Assembly (NCBI GenBank): GCA_018060635.1
Contig: JAGOVR010000055.1
Span: 1-9,212 of the forward strand
Source of the DNA: Bacteriovoracaceae bacterium
GTDB lineage: Bacteria > Bdellovibrionota > Bacteriovoracia > Bacteriovoracales > Bacteriovoracaceae
Reading direction: 5' to 3'
Length of the DNA stretch: 9,212 bases
Under the pieces are notes generated by a model that was given only the letters and a program-made list of their open reading frames with translations, was not told where the DNA came from and searched no databases. The translations under genes and the position numbers were made by a program. How positions within the stretch are numbered: the first letter of the stretch is position 1; each line of letters opens with the position of its first letter. Positions 6,536-9,212 of the stretch are shown here, piece after piece.

Positions 6536-7684
6536 ATGAGTTTTGAAGAACTTTTAGAACGTAGAAATAAAGGATTTCTTAAACTCTATCTTGGGTATGC
6601 CGCTGGTGTAGGTAAAACCTACGCTATGTTAGAAGAAGGACACCTCCTGCGTGGTCGTGGTTATGATGTGGTTATAGGTTATGTTGAGCCTCATGCAAGA
6701 CCTGATACTCTAGCACTTCTGAGTGGTTTAGAAAGTATTGATCCTCTCACAGTCACTAGTTCTGGAGATAGTGCTATTAAGGAAATGAATTTAGCCGCTA
6801 TCCTCAAACGTCATCCGCAAATTGTTTTAGTAGATGAATTGGCGCACACTAATGTTTCTGGTTCAAAAAATCTAAAACGTTATCAAGATGTGATGGAAAT
6901 TTTAGATCACGGGATTAATGTTATTTCTACCCTCAATGTTCAACACTTGGAATCTATCGCCGAAAAAGTAAGTCATGCCTTGCAAATTCCTATCGCTGAA
7001 CGCATCCCTGATTATATGTTACAAAGAGCAGATCAAATCGTGAATATTGACGTCACTATTGAAGAGTTAAGAGAGCGCTTACGTTTAGGTAAAATTTATA
7101 ACTTACAAAAAGCCAAAGATGCTTTGCTTAATTTTTTTACGCATGAAAATCTCTCCCTTTTGCGCAAGCTGGCTTTGCAAGAGGCAACCGAAGATCAATT
7201 AAGAAAAATTGAAGAAGATCGACTCTTAGGAGAACGGGGAACCAAAGAAGCGGATGAAGCTGTGATGATTGCCATTAGTTCTAATTCTCCTTCTGTGGAA
7301 GTTCTCATTCGTAAAGGAACGAAACTGGCCAGTCAACTTTCGGCTCGCTGTTATGTCGTCTATGTACAAAAAAGAGAAGAGTCGCCTGACCGTATTGATG
7401 CTTCTCTTCAACGAAAACTACTCTCCTATTTTAAATTGGCCCAAAATTTAGGAGCAGAACTTATTCGTTTGCAAGGAGAAGATATCGCCGAAACTTTAGT
7501 TAATTTTGCGCAAACTCATAATGTCCGCCACGCTATTTTTGAAAAAACTAGACGTTCACCTCTAAGAGAGCGTTTTTTTGGCTCGGATATTCAAAATTTT
7601 ATTCACGATTCTGTTGGAGTTGATGTGCATATTGTTTCATGGAGTTCTATTGCTTCAGAGCAAAGCAAGGAGGAGCTTTCATGA
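6536..7684 (+). CDS. kdpD: Stand-alone KdpD sensor (KdpD plus Usp domains, no kinase core)
   Basis: The 382-aa protein corresponds only to the cytosolic N-terminal half of E. coli KdpD (894 aa). The KdpD domain (about 13-220) has a Walker A AAGVGKT (Lys27, Thr28), GYVEPHARP, VDELAHTN (Asp100 in the Walker-B-like element), and VISTLNVQHLESI. A universal-stress-protein domain follows (about 243-370), ending VGVDVHIV. There are no membrane helices, GAF domain or histidine kinase core. Short KdpD proteins are known elsewhere, for example in cyanobacteria. In the Usp domain, S249-N-S251 and a 20-residue gap precede CYVVY, where c-di-AMP-binding KdpD of S. aureus has FTAxY; the second half is not conserved. 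It overlaps the following kinase by ATGA, so the two probably form one sensory unit. GGGAG lies about 12 nt upstream as a weak Shine-Dalgarno. Confidence 0.93.
   Translation: MSFEELLERRNKGFLKLYLGYAAGVGKTYAMLEEGHLLRGRGYDVVIGYVEPHARPDTLALLSGLESIDPLTVTSSGDSAIKEMNLAAILKRHPQIVLVDELAHTNVSGSKNLKRYQDVMEILDHGINVISTLNVQHLESIAEKVSHALQIPIAERIPDYMLQRADQIVNIDVTIEELRERLRLGKIYNLQKAKDALLNFFTHENLSLLRKLALQEATEDQLRKIEEDRLLGERGTKEADEAVMIAISSNSPSVEVLIRKGTKLASQLSARCYVVYVQKREESPDRIDASLQRKLLSYFKLAQNLGAELIRLQGEDIAETLVNFAQTHNVRHAIFEKTRRSPLRERFFGSDIQNFIHDSVGVDVHIVSWSSIASEQSKEELS
7667..7673 (+). promoter_or_regulatory. Strong ribosome binding site for the Kdp-linked kinase
   Basis: A full AAGGAGG lies 7 nt before ATG 7681, inside the last codons of kdpD. 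It fixes the kinase start and shows that it is an independent polypeptide rather than a frameshifted continuation of KdpD. Confidence 0.8.
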
Positions 7685-9212
7685 AAAAAGTTTTGCCTGC
7701 TCTTCGTAAAAAAATTCTGCGTAGTTATTTTATCGTGGTTGGTATGTTTGGAGTCGTTGGAACATCTCTGGTGCTTATTGCTCTTTTTTCTGCTTTAGCT
7801 TTAACTCCTAAAGTGATTCAACAAAACTATGCTTCTATTGAAGCTGTCCGCCATATGAATATGGCATGGTCGGGTTTGCATTCTCCTCCTAGTTATTCAC
7901 ATAAAAGCACCGAAGATTTACTAAAAGAGTTTGATCAAGGTCTGTATTTTGGATTAGGTAATACTATTGATCAGAAACAATCTCCTCTCATTAAAGAAAT
8001 TAGTTTATTGTGGATTGAATTTAAAAAAAATGGTCCCTCTACTCCTCTTTTTGAAAAAATGCATCGCTATTTAGAAACACTCAGTGATCTGAATGAAAAA
8101 GCTATGTATAACGTGGTGGATGAAGCCGAAAGAGTAAAACAAAAAATTATCATTGGGATGATACTGTTTTTTATTTTGGCCTTGATTATTACTCTTTTTA
8201 TCGTTGATTCGCTTTCTATGCGCCTTGCGAGTCCTTTAAAAGCTATTGCAGAAGTTTTACGTTCTAAGCCAAGGCCTGGAGAAAAATTAAGACTACCTGA
8301 ACCTAATAGTTTAGAAATTCGTATTCTCACCGAAGAATTAACATCTTTGTGGAATAGAGTAAGTCGACTCGATCAAATTAAAGTAGAAAAAGTTTTGCAA
8401 CAAAGTAATCAATTTGAAAATCTTTTTGAAGCTGTGGAAGATGCTGTTATTGTTGTTGATACTCAAGGGAAAGTAACTCACGCCAGTTTACAGATGGCAG
8501 AACTGATTGGTCTGAGCACCGAACATATTATTGGTCATGCTTGGAATGACCTGCCTTCTAGTTCTGCTAATTATCAAAAACTTCGCAATATGTTTTGGGA
8601 ACAAAATAGAAATTCCCCTGTGACTGAACTTATAGGTCATCAAGGTGAAACCAGAATTTTTGCAGGAAGATTTCGTCATGTTTACTCACCTAAAGGTGAG
8701 ATTCTTTCTTATATTTTTCTTCTGCATGATATTACAGATGTGAGACAGATGGATCGTTTAAAAGCAGAGTTTATTGGTGTTCTCTCTTCTGAAATTAATA
8801 CTCCTCTCACTTCACTAGTTACTGCGGTAGAGCTTTTATCTACACGCAAACATCAGATGGATAACACTGAAAAACTCTTGATTGAAACACTAGCTGAAGA
8901 TGTTTCTCGTATTCGTGCTATTTCCCAACAACTCATTCAACTAGGCCATCTTTCTGAAGCGGCCATAAAACTCCATTTAGAATCTCGTGATCTGGCTGTT
9001 ATGATTCCTGATTGGATTAGACCTTTTAAACTTTTAGCTCACGACCGCAATATTGAACTTTCTTTTGAAAACTTAACAACTTCTCAAATCTATGTGGATA
9101 TTGATGCTGAAAAATTTCCTTGGGTGGTTTCTAACCTCTTATACAACTCTATTTATGCGGCCCCTGAAAAATCACATATTCTTATTCAAATTAATCAAAT
9201 TCAAAATATGCT
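7681..9212 (+). CDS. Membrane HAMP-PAS histidine kinase lacking the H-box histidine, 5' part
   Basis: The frame is open from ATG 7681 to the window edge (510 full codons, no stop), so the C-terminus is missing. Domains: membrane helix 1 (about 15-42); a periplasmic domain of about 113 residues, predicted helical, with NYASIEAVRHM and LNEKAM typical of four-helix-bundle sensors; membrane helix 2 (156-175); HAMP (about 176-235); PAS (about 242-355, VIVVDTQGKVTHAS); HisKA (about 358-425); and the start of an HATPase_c domain with N-box NLLYNS (Asn485, Asn489). The H-box reads EFIGVLSSEINTPLTSL, so Ser370 (TCT, 8788-8790) occupies the normal phosphoacceptor His position. The gene overlaps kdpD by ATGA and likely supplies the membrane and kinase-like half that this short KdpD lacks. 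Signalling may be by an unusual route, or the protein may be a pseudokinase. G-boxes and any receiver domain lie outside the window. Confidence 0.88.
   Translation, partial: MKKVLPALRKKILRSYFIVVGMFGVVGTSLVLIALFSALALTPKVIQQNYASIEAVRHMNMAWSGLHSPPSYSHKSTEDLLKEFDQGLYFGLGNTIDQKQSPLIKEISLLWIEFKKNGPSTPLFEKMHRYLETLSDLNEKAMYNVVDEAERVKQKIIIGMILFFILALIITLFIVDSLSMRLASPLKAIAEVLRSKPRPGEKLRLPEPNSLEIRILTEELTSLWNRVSRLDQIKVEKVLQQSNQFENLFEAVEDAVIVVDTQGKVTHASLQMAELIGLSTEHIIGHAWNDLPSSSANYQKLRNMFWEQNRNSPVTELIGHQGETRIFAGRFRHVYSPKGEILSYIFLLHDITDVRQMDRLKAEFIGVLSSEINTPLTSLVTAVELLSTRKHQMDNTEKLLIETLAEDVSRIRAISQQLIQLGHLSEAAIKLHLESRDLAVMIPDWIRPFKLLAHDRNIELSFENLTTSQIYVDIDAEKFPWVVSNLLYNSIYAAPEKSHILIQINQIQNM

Noticed and set aside
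7269..7451. 60-codon + strand frame inside kdpD
   Set aside because: It overlaps the conserved Usp domain in another frame, has no ribosome binding site and no recognisable features.
7684..7684. KdpD C-terminal truncation as a frameshift of a full-length gene
   Set aside because: The downstream frame starts with its own strong ribosome binding site and a different domain set (two helices, HAMP, PAS) from that of full-length KdpD (four helices, GAF), so the genes are separate by design.

Overview
The window is AT-rich DNA from what looks like a Gram-negative bacterium. A Spy/CpxP-like periplasmic protein, a QPTR-type queuosine-precursor transporter and dense, overlapping operons point that way. 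No rRNA, tRNA or lineage-specific marker is present, so I do not name a genus. There are no mobile elements, CRISPR arrays or RNA genes that I can support.

Left block (1-1198, + strand): an envelope-stress or metal-stress type module. It holds the 3' end of a Spy-like periplasmic protein, an ECF sigma factor whose ATG directly follows the Spy stop codon, and a small single-pass membrane protein overlapping the sigma gene by 11 nt, which is the likely anti-sigma factor. The layout recalls the CnrX/CnrH/CnrY arrangement of periplasmic sensor, sigma factor and short membrane anti-sigma. A perfect 10-bp GC-rich hairpin followed by a T-run lies inside the first 25 codons of the sigma gene.

Middle block (1207-1893, - strand): a convergently placed yhhQ-family transporter. 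Its start faces the kdp operon across a 117-bp divergent spacer that carries a plausible sigma70 promoter for kdp.

Right block (2011-9212, + strand): a complete potassium-uptake P-type ATPase operon in the order unknown 31-aa membrane peptide, kdpF, kdpA, kdpB, kdpC, short kdpD, membrane histidine kinase (running off the right edge). KdpF (27 aa) and the 31-aa peptide are very short genes that are easily missed. KdpFABC forms the high-affinity K+ pump. KdpD is a stand-alone cytosolic sensor (KdpD plus Usp domains) without a kinase core, and the kinase is a separate gene joined by an ATGA overlap. In that kinase the H-box reads S-S-E where families normally read S-H-E, so the usual phosphoacceptor histidine is missing. 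No response regulator is visible; if present it should lie past the right edge.

The observations most worth following are the His-to-Ser change in the Kdp-linked kinase, the terminator-like hairpin inside the sigma ORF, the unnamed membrane peptide preceding kdpF, and the Cnr-like sigma module.
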